Of a stretch of DNA of 64,000 nucleotides, positions 16,387 through 25,303 are shown in pieces. Positions within the stretch are counted from its first letter, which is position 1. Every line of letters starts with the position of its first letter. Origin of the DNA: Streptomyces sp. NBC_00775. Lineage in GTDB: Bacteria > Actinomycetota > Actinomycetes > Streptomycetales > Streptomycetaceae. The notes below the pieces were generated by a model. It saw nothing but the letters and a program-made list of their open reading frames with translations, did not search any database and had not been told where the DNA came from. The stretch is taken from NCBI RefSeq assembly GCF_036347135.1, contig NZ_CP108938.1, positions 8,556,001-8,620,000 on the forward strand, read 5' to 3'. The position numbers were made by a program, and so were the translations under genes.

Positions 16387-17607
16387 CTAGATCAGCGCGA
16401 ACTGCCCTTCCGGGCCCTCTTCATGGTGATCGAGTACGGAGGCGGGCCGCCGCGCCGTGTCCGGCACCGGAAGCACGCCCGCCGTGCGCAGCTCGGCCCG
16501 CGTGATCGGCGACCCGATCGTCAATTCGGCCTGCTGAGGCCGGAGTTCCGCGAGCAGCGCCAGCACCGTGACGAGTTCGAGGAGCTCGGACGTCCAGGCC
16601 TGCGGCCAGGTGGACGGCCGGATCGCCTCCAGGGTGCCCTGCTCGGGCGGCTCGGTCCTGGCCGCGAACCACTGCTCCAGCACGCGCACTCCGCCCACCT
16701 CGAAGTCCCAGGCCTCGGGCGGTACGGGCGAGATGCGGCCCTCGTCGAGGTGAAGGGCCTCCTCGTCGCGGTCGTAGTGCGGGGCGAGGGGCCGGGCGGG
16801 CAGCGGGGCGCGGACGTAGGGGCGGCGGCCGCCGGGGAGCTTGGGGCGCTCGCCGTCGCGTCGCATCAGCCACAGCATCCGGCGGCCCAACTCGACGCCG
16901 TACGCCCATACTTCGGGGTCGGCGGTGAGCGGCACAGCGCATCCGTCCCGTCCCGGCCGTGCCGCCGCCAGTGTCCAGGCGAGGACGTCGACCGGTTCGG
17001 GGGAGTGCCCGAGGCGCGTGCCGAGGTGGTCCAGCAGGCCGGGCGCCAGGTTCGGTTCGAGGCCGCCGGGGCGCCGGTAGAGGGGGCGGATCCGGCCGCC
17101 GCGACCGGCGCTCAGCGGCAGGGCGGAGGCGACCAGCAGCGCCGGCCCCGACGCGTCGGGCACCACCGTCTGCTCGACCGCGAACACCTGACGCTCATCG
17201 GCCACCCGCCACAACTCGGGGCGCGCCGCGTCGATCAGCCGGTGGTCGGGAATCAGCCATTGCTCGTCGAAGGGGCCGTGCAGGACGCGTACCGGCTCCG
17301 GACAGGGACCCGACTCACGCGCCAGACGGGCGGTTCCGCTCGACTGCCCCGGCAGCTGGCCGACGGCCGAATGCGTCGTGCGCGAGCGCGTCGGGCCGAA
17401 CAGCGCCTCACGGTCCGGCCCTTCGGCCTTGAGCAGGGCGTCCCAGCGCGTCTTCAGGGACGCGGTGTCGGGAGCCGTCGGCCACCCCCGGCCCAGCCTC
17501 GGCGGTGCGACGGACCACGGCATGAGGTCCGCGAGCAGCGGAGCGTCGTCGTGCGTCACGCTCGGCATCGTACGACGAGAGCGCCGCCCGCTGTCCTCGT
17601 ACGGCAT
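16387..17607 (-). CDS. Type ISP restriction/modification C-terminal-like protein, stand-alone
   Basis: A 406-residue protein that I relate to the C-terminal specificity domain of type ISP restriction-modification enzymes (LlaGI family). The supporting motifs are FDEQWLIPDHRLIDAARPELWRV, QVFAVEQTVV, LYRRPGGLEPNLAPGLLDHLG and DVLAWTLAAARP. The helicase, nuclease and methylase domains of true ISP enzymes (about 1,500 residues) are absent. This short form is therefore an orphan or a repurposed target-recognition protein. The ATG at 17607 lies two bases after the GntR stop, giving coupled translation; another ATG at 17568 is possible. It is the last gene of the hmgA-gntR unit, with no obvious link to homogentisate. 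Family assignment is from memory of motifs. Confidence 0.55.
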   Translation of the reverse strand: MPYEDSGRRSRRTMPSVTHDDAPLLADLMPWSVAPPRLGRGWPTAPDTASLKTRWDALLKAEGPDREALFGPTRSRTTHSAVGQLPGQSSGTARLARESGPCPEPVRVLHGPFDEQWLIPDHRLIDAARPELWRVADERQVFAVEQTVVPDASGPALLVASALPLSAGRGGRIRPLYRRPGGLEPNLAPGLLDHLGTRLGHSPEPVDVLAWTLAAARPGRDGCAVPLTADPEVWAYGVELGRRMLWLMRRDGERPKLPGGRRPYVRAPLPARPLAPHYDRDEEALHLDEGRISPVPPEAWDFEVGGVRVLEQWFAARTEPPEQGTLEAIRPSTWPQAWTSELLELVTVLALLAELRPQQAELTIGSPITRAELRTAGVLPVPDTARRPASVLDHHEEGPEGQFALI

Positions 17608-17609
17608 CG

Positions 17610-18359
17610 TCAGTGGGCGTCGAGGGTGACCGTGAAGGAGAAGCGGTCACCGCGGTAGTGGATGCGGGCCACGTCCAGGGCGCGGCCGTCCTCGCCGTGC
17701 ACGATGCCCGTGTAGTGCAGGATCGGGCTGAGCAGCGGGACTTGGAGCAGTCGCGCGGTCTCCGGGTCCGCGAGCCGGGCCTCCACCGTGTCGGTGATCC
17801 GGCTGATGCGGACGCCCACCACGTCCCGCAGCACCTTGGTCATGGGCCAGCGCACCAGGTCCTCCGGGTCGATCAGCGCCGCCAGTTCGGGACGCACGTA
17901 GTTGCGCGCGTGGTTCGTCGGCTCGCCCGTCTTCTCGTCGCTGCGCAGCCGGTGGTACGTCCCCAACTCGGCCAGATCCGGGAAGTACTCGGCGAGTTCC
18001 GCGGACACCGGAACCGTGCCGTGGTCCAGCAGCTCGGTCGTCATACCCGACTGCTGGGCCACGATCGCGTCCACCGAGCCGAGCAGCCGCACGGGAGCGC
18101 CGCGCCGCGCGCTCGGCTCGATGAACGTGCCCCGCCGGCGATGGCGTGTGATGAGCCCCTCGTCCTCCAGCTCCTTGAGCGCCTGCCGCATGGTCAGCAC
18201 ACTCACCCCGTAGTGCCCGGCCAGCTGCTCCTCGGTGGGCAGGCGCAGCGGGTCCTGGGGCGAGCGGCCGAGTATCGAGGCACGCAGGGACTGCGAGACC
18301 TGATACCAGAGCGGCAGCTTGCGGTTCAGGATGATCGAATCCGGGGCGAAGGAGGTCAC
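17610..18359 (-). CDS. GntR/HutC-family regulator with UTRA domain
   Basis: A 249-residue regulator. The winged-helix domain (about 15-80) contains LPLWYQVSQSLRASIL, LPTEEQLAGHYGVSVLTMRQALKELEDEGLI and a basic wing RHRRRGTF. A UTRA ligand domain follows (about 95-248, ending GIVHGEDGRALDVARIHYRGDRFSF). GTG at 18359 is preferred; the longer frame begins with TTG at 18395. It lies 49 bases downstream of hmgA on the same strand and two bases before the ISP-like gene. It most likely senses an aromatic acid such as homogentisate or a relative and controls hmgA, probably through the palindrome upstream of hmgA. That pairing is inference. Confidence 0.9.
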   Translation of the reverse strand: MTSFAPDSIILNRKLPLWYQVSQSLRASILGRSPQDPLRLPTEEQLAGHYGVSVLTMRQALKELEDEGLITRHRRRGTFIEPSARRGAPVRLLGSVDAIVAQQSGMTTELLDHGTVPVSAELAEYFPDLAELGTYHRLRSDEKTGEPTNHARNYVRPELAALIDPEDLVRWPMTKVLRDVVGVRISRITDTVEARLADPETARLLQVPLLSPILHYTGIVHGEDGRALDVARIHYRGDRFSFTVTLDAH

Positions 18360-18408
18360 GAGGGTATCCGTACCGGTCGCGGGCCTTGAATGCAACGGGC
18401 GGTGAATC

Positions 18409-19749
18409 TCAGTCCAGCGGGCGGAAGTGCCGCTGGAGGCCCTGCCACACGTCGTCGTACGCCTGCTGCAGATGCTCCGCCCGGGCCGCCTGAACCGTCG
18501 CGGTCACCGGCCAGCGCGTCTCGAACATGAAGGCGAGCCCGTCGTCGATCTTCTGCGGGCGCAGCTCCGCGGCGCTCGCCCGGTCGAAGGTCTCCCGGTC
18601 CGGACCGTGCGCCGACATCATGTTGTGCAGCGAACCACCGCCCGGAACGAAGCCCTCCGCCTTCGCGTCGTACGCGCCCTCGATGAGCCCCATGTACTCG
18701 CTCATCACATTCCGGTGGAAGTACGGCGGCCGGAACGTGTCCTCACCCACCAGCCAGCGCGGAGCGAAGACGACGAAGTCGACGCCGGCCAGGCCCGGGG
18801 TGTCCGACGGGGACGTCAGCACCGTGAAGATCGACGGGTCCGGGTGGTCGTAGCTGATGGTGCCGATCACATTGAAACGGCGCAGGTCATAGACGTACGG
18901 CACATGGTTGCCGTGCCAGGCGACCACGTCCAGCGGCGAATGGCCGTACGTCGCCCGCCAGAGGTTGCCGCAGAACTTGTTCACCACCTCGACCGGGCCC
19001 TCGACGTCCTCGTACGCGGCGACCGGCGCGAGGAAGTCACGGGCGTTGGCGAGGCCGTTGGCGCCGATCGGACCGAGGTCGGGCAGCCGGAACGGCGCCC
19101 CATAGTTCTCGCACACATAACCCCGGGCGGTCGGGTTCTGCCCGCGATCGGACACATCGTCGAGGAGCTCCACACGGAAGCGGACACCACGAGGAATCAG
19201 CGCGACCTGGCCGGGCTCCACATGCAGCAGCCCGAACTCGGTGCGCAGCAGCAGCCCGCCGCGCTCCGGCACGATGAGCAGCTCGCCGTCGGCGTCGCTG
19301 AACACTCGGTCCATGGAGGAATTGGCGTGATACAGGTGCACCGCCATGCCGGTGCGCTGGGTCGCGTCCCCGTTGCCGCCGAGGGTCCACAGGCCGCCGA
19401 GGAAGTCCGTCCCCGCCGGGGGCTCGGGCAGCGGGTTCCAGCGCAGCCGGTTCGGGTCGGGCACGGTCTCCGTGAAGGGGGCCGTACGCAGGGCGCCGTT
19501 CTCGATGCGGGTGAACGCGGGGTGCGCGGCCGACGGGCGGATCCGGTACAGCCACGAACGCCGGTTGTACGCCCTCGGCTCGGTGAACGCCGTACCGCTC
19601 AGCTGCTCCGCGTACAGCCCGAGCGGCGCGCGCTGCGGCGAGTTGCGGCCGTGCGGCAGCGCCCCCGGGGCCGCCTCCGAGCTGTGTTCGTTGCCGAAAC
19701 CGGAGAGGTAGGTCAGCCCCTCGGCCGTCTTCCTCGCGTCCCCGCTCAT
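18409..19749 (-). CDS. hmgA: Homogentisate 1,2-dioxygenase
   Basis: A 446-residue Fe(II) ring-cleaving dioxygenase that converts homogentisate to maleylacetoacetate in tyrosine and phenylalanine breakdown. Family motifs are [13 protein letters not shown] at the N-terminus, [23 protein letters not shown], and the iron-site region [18 protein letters not shown] with a nearby [12 protein letters not shown]. Length matches the family (about 430-450). AAGGAGCGATC directly precedes the ATG. The gntR and ISP-like genes follow on the same strand. The other pathway enzymes (HppD, MaiA, FahA) are not in the window. Loss of this enzyme usually gives brown homogentisate pigment in streptomycetes. Confidence 0.97.
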   Translation of the reverse strand: MSGDARKTAEGLTYLSGFGNEHSSEAAPGALPHGRNSPQRAPLGLYAEQLSGTAFTEPRAYNRRSWLYRIRPSAAHPAFTRIENGALRTAPFTETVPDPNRLRWNPLPEPPAGTDFLGGLWTLGGNGDATQRTGMAVHLYHANSSMDRVFSDADGELLIVPERGGLLLRTEFGLLHVEPGQVALIPRGVRFRVELLDDVSDRGQNPTARGYVCENYGAPFRLPDLGPIGANGLANARDFLAPVAAYEDVEGPVEVVNKFCGNLWRATYGHSPLDVVAWHGNHVPYVYDLRRFNVIGTISYDHPDPSIFTVLTSPSDTPGLAGVDFVVFAPRWLVGEDTFRPPYFHRNVMSEYMGLIEGAYDAKAEGFVPGGGSLHNMMSAHGPDRETFDRASAAELRPQKIDDGLAFMFETRWPVTATVQAARAEHLQQAYDDVWQGLQRHFRPLD

Positions 19750-19770
19750 GATCGCTCCTTCGCGCCTGAT

Positions 19771-19790
19771 TCCTATGCATCACCGTAGGA
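19771..19790. promoter_or_regulatory. Candidate operator upstream of hmgA
   Basis: TCCTATGCATCACCGTAGGA, an inverted repeat of the form TCCTAyGs-N4-sCrTAGGA, lies 22 bases before the hmgA start. The position would cover the promoter or leader. The GntR protein encoded downstream in the same unit is the likely binder. Confidence 0.5.
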
Positions 19791-19889
19791 TTCAGGTTTT
19801 CCCCGCGCAAGGGGTCGGCCGGGGGCACCGCACGGGATCGGCCACGGTCCACCACCAGGGACGGGCCGAAAACGCCGACCGGCGGGTAC

Positions 19890-19925
19890 GGCGTACCCGG
19901 CGTATCCGACGTACCCGGCGTACTA
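19890..19925. repeat. 9-bp tandem repeat
   Basis: Four adjoining units of GGCGTACCC (one as GGCGTATCC, one as GACGTACCC, last GGCGTACTA) in the divergent gap between hmgA and the lipoprotein gene. Possibly slippage-derived, or clustered GTAC-type binding sites. Confidence 0.5.
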
Positions 19926-20006
19926 CTACCCAAGGACCGCTGTACGGCCCAAGAACCCGACTTCAGGGGGATCCGGCTGTCGGAGCGTTGTTCTACGCTC
20001 CCCGGC

Positions 20007-20612
20007 ATGTGGTGGATGCGTGGACTGCTCGCCGCCCTCGCGGTCTGCGCCCTGCTCGGCGGATCGGTGGGCTGCGCTACCAGTGATGCGCACGAGCGGA
20101 GGGACGCAGCGTCGGCCTCGCCCGTGGGCAAGCTGCTGGACGAGATGGACGAGGAAGGGCGGCTTTACCGTGAGGTGGACAAGAAGGGTGCGCCGGAGGT
20201 CGCGATCGAGATCCAGCCCGACTCCGACGACAGCTGGGACGTCACGCTGACCGTCCACCACTTCCGCTTCTCGCCCGCCGGCACGCGATCCGTGCCGACG
20301 GCCGGACGGGGCATTGCCCACCTCTATCTGGACGGCCGGACCATCGCCCGGCTCCGCACCGCCGAGTACCACCTCGCCGGCGACCTCGTCCCGCGCGGCA
20401 CCCACCACGTCACCGCGCGGCTGTACGCGGACGACGGCACCGTGTGGGCCGTCCACGGCAAGCCCGTCGAGAGCACCGCGGACATCACCGCGTCACCGGC
20501 CGGGGCGACCGCGACGCCGCCGGCGACACCCACGGTGACGATGAGCGAGACCGGCAATGGGGCCCGTACTGATACGGGAGGTTCACCGGACCCCGGCGGA
20601 AAGGCATCATGA
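20007..20612 (+). CDS. Putative lipoprotein, unknown function
   Basis: A 201-residue exported protein. The N-terminus MWWMRGLLAALAVCALLGGSVGC resembles a lipoprotein signal with Cys23 as the lipid site, although the lipobox is imperfect. The body (about 40-160) is beta-rich, with SWDVTLTVHHFRFSPAG, GIAHLYLDGRTIARL and GTHHVTARLYADDGTVW, resembling a compact immunoglobulin-like or copper-chaperone-like sandwich, but no metal motif is clear. The C-terminal 40 residues are Thr/Pro/Gly-rich. The stop overlaps the start of the TetR gene (ATGA), so it is co-expressed with a regulator, an unusual pairing for an envelope lipoprotein. A short inverted-repeat region lies upstream. Confidence 0.7.
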   Translation: MWWMRGLLAALAVCALLGGSVGCATSDAHERRDAASASPVGKLLDEMDEEGRLYREVDKKGAPEVAIEIQPDSDDSWDVTLTVHHFRFSPAGTRSVPTAGRGIAHLYLDGRTIARLRTAEYHLAGDLVPRGTHHVTARLYADDGTVWAVHGKPVESTADITASPAGATATPPATPTVTMSETGNGARTDTGGSPDPGGKAS

Positions 20613-21226
20613 AGCCCGTGCCCCATGCGACCTCGCTGCGCAGAGCGCCCGTACAACGGCGCAGTGCCGAACGACTGACCAGAATCCTCGACGCCTGCGC
20701 CGACCTCCTCGACGAGGTCGGCTACGACGACCTGAGCACCCGTGCCGTGGCCCAGCGGGCCGGCGTGCCCATCGGCTCCGTCTACCGTTTCTTCGGCAAC
20801 AAGCGCGCGATGGCCGACGCGCTCGCCCAGCGCAACCTGGAGCGCTATGCCGAGCGCGTCACCGAGCGCCTCCGGGAGATGGAGGGCGGTGGCTGGCGTG
20901 CGGCCATGGACGCCGTGCTCGACGAATACCTCGCCATGAAACGCACCGCGCCCGGCTTCTCCCTTGTCGACTTCGGCAACCAGATCCCGGTCGGCTCCCG
21001 CTACTCCGAGCCCAACACCCGCGTGGCCGACCGCCTCACCGAACTGCTCTCCGGCTACCTCGACCGCACCCCCGACGAGGATCTCCGCCGTACCTTCCTG
21101 ATCGCCGTGGAAACCGCCGACACCCTGGTCCACCTGGCCTTCCGGGTCGCGCCGGAAGGAGACGAGCGGATCATCGAGGAGACGCGCGAACTGCTGCGCG
21201 CCTATCTGGCCAGGGTTCTCGACTGA
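20609..21226 (+). CDS. TetR-family transcriptional regulator
   Basis: A 205-residue regulator. Its HTH (about 20-66) is RLTRILDACADLLDEVGYDDLSTRAVAQRAGVPIGSVYRFFGNKRAM (described), and a helical ligand domain with the TetR_C_17-like ending follows. The start ATG overlaps the lipoprotein stop. Downstream lies the molybdopterin oxidoreductase gene, with a CATACCGACC palindrome between them. It may control that gene; equally, the site matches operators 27-36 kb away, so another TetR protein could bind it. Confidence 0.9.
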   Translation: MKPVPHATSLRRAPVQRRSAERLTRILDACADLLDEVGYDDLSTRAVAQRAGVPIGSVYRFFGNKRAMADALAQRNLERYAERVTERLREMEGGGWRAAMDAVLDEYLAMKRTAPGFSLVDFGNQIPVGSRYSEPNTRVADRLTELLSGYLDRTPDEDLRRTFLIAVETADTLVHLAFRVAPEGDERIIEETRELLRAYLARVLD

Positions 21227-21319
21227 ACCGTCCGAGCGGGGGTGAGCCGCACGGGCCGCTTACGCGGGGAATGAACCCCTCGCGAATTTCCGACCTCACC
21301 CCCGGAAGGCCCTCCCCGC

Positions 21320-21339
21320 CATGCCTACCGGTCGGTATG
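21320..21339. promoter_or_regulatory. TetR-type operator upstream of molybdopterin oxidoreductase
   Basis: Minus-strand reading CATACCGACCGGTAGGCATG. It matches the sites at 54107, 57399 and 48513 over the pattern CATACCGACyGGTnGGCAT. It ends 49 bases before the GTG start of the oxidoreductase. Confidence 0.6.
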
Positions 21340-21388
21340 CTCGGCCCAGTCCGTGTGCCACCGCCGCCACCGCCCTCCGGGAGGACCC

Positions 21389-23647
21389 GTGTCCCGCACC
21401 TCCGGCACCACCCCCGACTCTCGCACCGCCGTGCGCGTCTGCCCCCTCTGCGAGGCGACCTGCGGGCTCACGCTCACCATCGAGGGCACCCGGGTGACCG
21501 GTGCCCGCGGCGACCGCGACGATGTGTTCAGCAAGGGGTTCATCTGCCCGAAGGGCGCCTCCTTCGGGGCCGTCGACGGCGACCCCGACCGGCTGCGCAC
21601 ACCCCTCATACGCGAGGCCGGCGAGCTGCGCGAAGCCACCTGGGAGGAGGCCTTCGACGCGGTGGCCGCGGGCCTGCGGCCGGTCGTCGAGCAGTACGGG
21701 CCGCATGCCGTAGGCATCGTCCTCGGCAACCCGAACGTGCACACCATGGCCGGCGCCCTCTACCCGCCCGTCCTGCTCTCCGCGCTGCGCACCCACAGCC
21801 TCTTCACCGCCTCCACGGTCGACCAGATGCCCAAGCACGTGTCGAGCGGACTGCTGTACGGCGACGCCAACGCGATCCCGGTACCGGACCTCGACCACAC
21901 CGACCACCTCCTGCTCATCGGCGCCAACCCCCTGGAATCCAACGGGAGTCTGTGCACCGCCCCCGACTTCCCCGGCAAGCTCAAGGCCCTGCGGGCGCGC
22001 GGCGGCACCCTGACGGTCATCGACCCGCGCCGCACCCGCACGGCCAAGCTCGCCGACCGCCATGTGGCGATCCGCCCCGGCACCGACGCCCTGCTCCTCG
22101 CGGCGATGACCTACGTCCTCTTCGAGGAGAAGCTCGTCGACCTCGGCGCCCTCACCCCGCACGTCCAGGGCGTCGAGGAACTCGCCGACACCGTACGGGA
22201 CTTCACCCCCGAGGCCGCGAGCGAGGCCTGTGACGTGGACGCCGGCACCATCCGGGCGCTGGCCCGCGAACTCGCCGCCGCGCCCACCGCCGCCGTCTAC
22301 GGCCGCATCGGCAGCTGCACCGTCCCGCACGGCACCCTCGCCAGCTGGCTCGTCGACGTCCTCAACATCCTCACCGGCAACCTCGACCGGCCCGGCGGCG
22401 CCCTCTTCCCGCTGGCGGCCACCGACAGGACACCCCGCCCCGCCGGACCCGGCCACGGCTTCGCGCTCGGCCGCTGGCACAGCAGGGTGAGCCGCCACCC
22501 CGAGGCCAAGGGCGAACTGCCCCTGTCCGCCCTCGCGGAGGAGATCGACACCGCCACGCCGGAGGGCAGCCCGGTCCGCGCCCTCATCGCCGTCGCCGCC
22601 AACCCCGTACTTTCCGCCCCCGACGGCGACCGCCTCGACAAGGCGCTCGACTCGCTGGACTTCATGGTCAGCGTCGACCCCTACCTGAACGAGACCTCCC
22701 GCCACGCGGACGTCGTCCTGCCGCCGCCCCCGCCCTCGCAGAGCGCCCACCACGACTTCGCCTTCAACACCCTCGCCGTACGCAACCAGGTCCGCTACAA
22801 CCGCCCGGCGGTCCCGCTGGAGCCGGGCCGCATGGCGGAGACCGAGATCCTCGCCCGGCTCGTCCTCGCCGCGACCGGCATGCACGGCGCCGACCCCTCC
22901 GCCGTGGACGCCATGGTCATCGACAGCACCCTGGGCAAGTCCGTCACCGAGGCATACGCACCGGTGCACGGCCGCGATCCGAAAGAACTCGCCGGCCTGC
23001 TCACTGGCGAGACCGGCGCCGAGCGGCGGCTCGACATGATGCTGCGCCTCGGCCCGTACGGCGACGGCTTCGGCGCCCGGCCCGACGGGCTGAGCCTGGC
23101 GAAGCTGCTCGCCCATCCGCACGGCATCGACCTCGGACCGCTGCGGCCCCGCCTGCCGCAGCCGCTGAAGACACCCAGCGGGAAGATCGAGCTGCTGCCG
23201 GCACCGATTGTCGACGATCTGCCGCGCCTGCGGGACGCGCTGCGCGAGCGCCCGGCGGCACTCGTGCTCGTCGGCCGCCGCCATCTGCGCTCCAACAACA
23301 GCTGGATGCACAACGTGCCCGCGCTCACCGGCGGCACCAACCGCTGCACCCTGCACATCCACCCCGACGACGCCGCACGCCTCGGCCTCACCGACGGGGC
23401 CGCCGTACGCGTCAAGGGAGCCGGGGGAGAGGTGACCGCCCCCGTGGAGGTCACGGACGCCGTACGGAGCGGGGTGGTGAGCCTCCCGCACGGCTGGGGA
23501 CACAACCGCCCCGGCACCCGGATGAGCCACGCCGCCCTGGACCCGGGCGTCAACGTCAACCAGCTCCTCGACGGCTCGCTGCTCGACCCGCTGTCGGGCA
23601 CGGCGGTCCTCAATGGCGTGCCCGTGGAGCTGGCGGCATGCCCCTAG
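21389..23647 (+). CDS. Molybdopterin oxidoreductase (bis-MGD, [4Fe-4S]), cytoplasmic
   Basis: A 752-residue enzyme of the formate dehydrogenase/nitrate reductase/DMSO reductase superfamily. The N-terminal cluster motif is CPLCEATC (Cys18, 21, 25) with Cys53 in ICPKG, binding one [4Fe-4S]. Mo-pterin domains follow, with LLIGANPLESNGS, DPRRTRTAKLAD and a molydopterin dinucleotide-binding C-terminus (HLRSNNSWMHNVPALTGGTNRC, LPHGWGHNRPGTRMSH). No Tat signal is present, so it acts in the cytoplasm. The GTG at 21389 has GGGAGG four bases upstream. The electron partner and substrate are unknown; no small subunit is nearby. The TetR-type operator just upstream suggests substrate induction, possibly in fatty or aromatic acid metabolism. 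Confidence 0.9.
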   Translation: MSRTSGTTPDSRTAVRVCPLCEATCGLTLTIEGTRVTGARGDRDDVFSKGFICPKGASFGAVDGDPDRLRTPLIREAGELREATWEEAFDAVAAGLRPVVEQYGPHAVGIVLGNPNVHTMAGALYPPVLLSALRTHSLFTASTVDQMPKHVSSGLLYGDANAIPVPDLDHTDHLLLIGANPLESNGSLCTAPDFPGKLKALRARGGTLTVIDPRRTRTAKLADRHVAIRPGTDALLLAAMTYVLFEEKLVDLGALTPHVQGVEELADTVRDFTPEAASEACDVDAGTIRALARELAAAPTAAVYGRIGSCTVPHGTLASWLVDVLNILTGNLDRPGGALFPLAATDRTPRPAGPGHGFALGRWHSRVSRHPEAKGELPLSALAEEIDTATPEGSPVRALIAVAANPVLSAPDGDRLDKALDSLDFMVSVDPYLNETSRHADVVLPPPPPSQSAHHDFAFNTLAVRNQVRYNRPAVPLEPGRMAETEILARLVLAATGMHGADPSAVDAMVIDSTLGKSVTEAYAPVHGRDPKELAGLLTGETGAERRLDMMLRLGPYGDGFGARPDGLSLAKLLAHPHGIDLGPLRPRLPQPLKTPSGKIELLPAPIVDDLPRLRDALRERPAALVLVGRRHLRSNNSWMHNVPALTGGTNRCTLHIHPDDAARLGLTDGAAVRVKGAGGEVTAPVEVTDAVRSGVVSLPHGWGHNRPGTRMSHAALDPGVNVNQLLDGSLLDPLSGTAVLNGVPVELAACP

Positions 23648-23706
23648 AGGGCCATCGCTCACCGATACAAGGCTGTGACCTGGAGTTTTGCGCTTATTGC
23701 TCTCGT

Positions 23707-23723
23707 GTCAACATCTTGTTAAC
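23707..23723. promoter_or_regulatory. Inverted repeat upstream of citrate carrier
   Basis: GTCAACATCTTGTTAAC, a near-palindrome (GTYAAC-N5-GTTAAC), lies 78 bases before the carrier start in an AT-richer segment. Possible response-regulator or activator site. Confidence 0.35.
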
Positions 23724-23801
23724 GCTTGCGAGCCCGACCTAACGTCATCGCACCGCCGGCCCTGGTGGGAGTTCAAGGGCGAACGTTAGGTATCCAAACT
23801 C

Positions 23802-25220
23802 ATGCTGACCATCCTCGGCTTCACCATGATCGCGACCTTCCTGGTCCTGATCATGCTGAAGAAGATGTCGCCGATCGCGGCGCTCGTGCTGATTCCGGCA
23901 CTCTTCTGTGTCTTCGTCGGAAAGGGCGCCAAGCTCGGTGACTACGTCATCGACGGCGTCACCAGTCTCGCGCCCACAGCGGCGATGCTGATGTTCGCGA
24001 TCGTCTACTTCGGTGTGATGATCGACGTCGGTCTCTTCGACCCGATCGTCCGGGGGATCCTCAAGTTCTGCAAGGCCGATCCGCTGCGGATCGTGGTCGG
24101 CACGGCGGTCCTCGCCGCGATCGTCTCCCTCGACGGCGACGGCTCGACCACCTTCATGATCACGGTCTCGGCGATGTACCCGCTGTACAAGCGCCTGAAG
24201 ATGAGCCTGGTCGTCATGACCGGTGTCGCCGCGATGGCCAACGGCGTGATGAACACCCTGCCGTGGGGCGGCCCGACCGCCCGCGCCGCGACCGCGCTGA
24301 AGCTCGACGCCAGCGACATCTTCGTGCCGATGATCCCGGCCCTCGCCGTCGGTCTGCTCGGTGTGTTCGCCCTCGCCTACGTTCTCGGCCGCCGCGAGCG
24401 CAAGCGGCTCGGCGTGCTGACGCTGGACGAGGTGCTGGAGCCGCAGGAGGCGGAGACGGTCCTGGTCGGCGCGGGCGGCTCGGGGACCGGTTCGGACAAG
24501 AAGGCCGCGCGTACGGGCGGTTCGGGCTCCGGCACGGACGCGGACGCCCCCGCGGCGGACTCCGCCGACGACGACGGCTTCCAGGGTCTCGACCCGAACC
24601 GCGCCACCCTGCGTCCCAAGCTCTACTGGTTCAACGCGCTCCTCACGGTCACCCTGCTCACCGCCATGATCATGGAGTGGCTGCCGATCCCGGTCCTCTT
24701 CCTGCTCGGCGCCGCGCTCGCGCTCACCGTCAACTTCCCGCACATGCCCGACCAGAAGGCCCGCCTCGGCGCCCACGCCGAGAACGTCCTCAACGTCTCC
24801 GGCATGGTCTTCGCCGCCGCCGTCTTCACCGGCGTCCTGACGGGCACCGGCATGGTCGACCACATGGCCAAGTGGCTGGTCTCCAACATCCCCGACGGCA
24901 TGGGCCCGCACATGGCCTTCGTCACCGGCGTCCTGAGCATCCCGCTCACGTACTTCATGTCGAACGACGGCTTCTACTTCGGCATCCTCCCGGTCCTCGC
25001 CGAGGCAGGCCAGGCGCACGGCGTCTCGTCCCTGGAGATCGCCCGCGCCTCGCTCATCGGCCAGCCGCTGCACATGTCGAGCCCGCTCGTCCCGGCCGTC
25101 TACGTCCTGGTCGGCATGGCCAAGGTGGAGTTCGGCGACCACACCAGGTTCGTGGTGAAGTGGGCGGCGCTGACTTCGCTGGTGGTGCTCGGGGCCGGGA
25201 TCCTGTTCGGCATCATCTGA
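23802..25220 (+). CDS. CitMHS-family metal-citrate/H+ symporter
   Basis: A 472-residue membrane carrier with about 11-12 helices. CitMHS features include SLDGDGSTTFMITVSAMYPLY, MNTLPWGGPTARAATAL and FYFGILPVLAEAG near the end. A Gly/Ser/Asp-rich cytoplasmic loop occupies about residues 218-262. Such carriers import citrate bound to divalent or ferric metal; from memory, the S. coelicolor counterpart (CitSc, SCO1710) takes up Ca- and Fe-citrate. The ATG at 23802 lacks a strong ribosome site. No two-component regulator is adjacent. The terminator-like hairpin just downstream suggests a single-gene transcript. Confidence 0.93.
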   Translation: MLTILGFTMIATFLVLIMLKKMSPIAALVLIPALFCVFVGKGAKLGDYVIDGVTSLAPTAAMLMFAIVYFGVMIDVGLFDPIVRGILKFCKADPLRIVVGTAVLAAIVSLDGDGSTTFMITVSAMYPLYKRLKMSLVVMTGVAAMANGVMNTLPWGGPTARAATALKLDASDIFVPMIPALAVGLLGVFALAYVLGRRERKRLGVLTLDEVLEPQEAETVLVGAGGSGTGSDKKAARTGGSGSGTDADAPAADSADDDGFQGLDPNRATLRPKLYWFNALLTVTLLTAMIMEWLPIPVLFLLGAALALTVNFPHMPDQKARLGAHAENVLNVSGMVFAAAVFTGVLTGTGMVDHMAKWLVSNIPDGMGPHMAFVTGVLSIPLTYFMSNDGFYFGILPVLAEAGQAHGVSSLEIARASLIGQPLHMSSPLVPAVYVLVGMAKVEFGDHTRFVVKWAALTSLVVLGAGILFGII

Positions 25221-25230
25221 GAGCCGCTGT

Positions 25231-25267
25231 CGGATGACGGCTTCCGATATCGGTCGCCCGTCATCCG
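25231..25267 (+). terminator. Hairpin after citrate carrier gene
   Basis: CGGATGACGG (25231-25240) pairs exactly with CCGTCATCCG (25258-25267) across a 17-base loop, 10 bases after the stop codon. No T-run is present, as is common for streptomycete terminators. Confidence 0.55.
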
Positions 25268-25303
25268 CCATCCGTAGTCCGTCATCGCAGGGAGGGTGTC
25301 ACT

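Noticed and set aside
19890..19925. Cluster of the DrrAB-type GTAC operators
   Set aside because: GTAC words recur, but the spacing is a 9-bp tandem and not the GTAC-N3-GTAC palindrome.
21296..23662. A 788-codon minus-strand ORF opposite the molybdopterin oxidoreductase gene
   Set aside because: The plus strand encodes intact [4Fe-4S] and Mo-pterin motifs with a ribosome site; the antisense reading is low-complexity Gly/Val/Arg.
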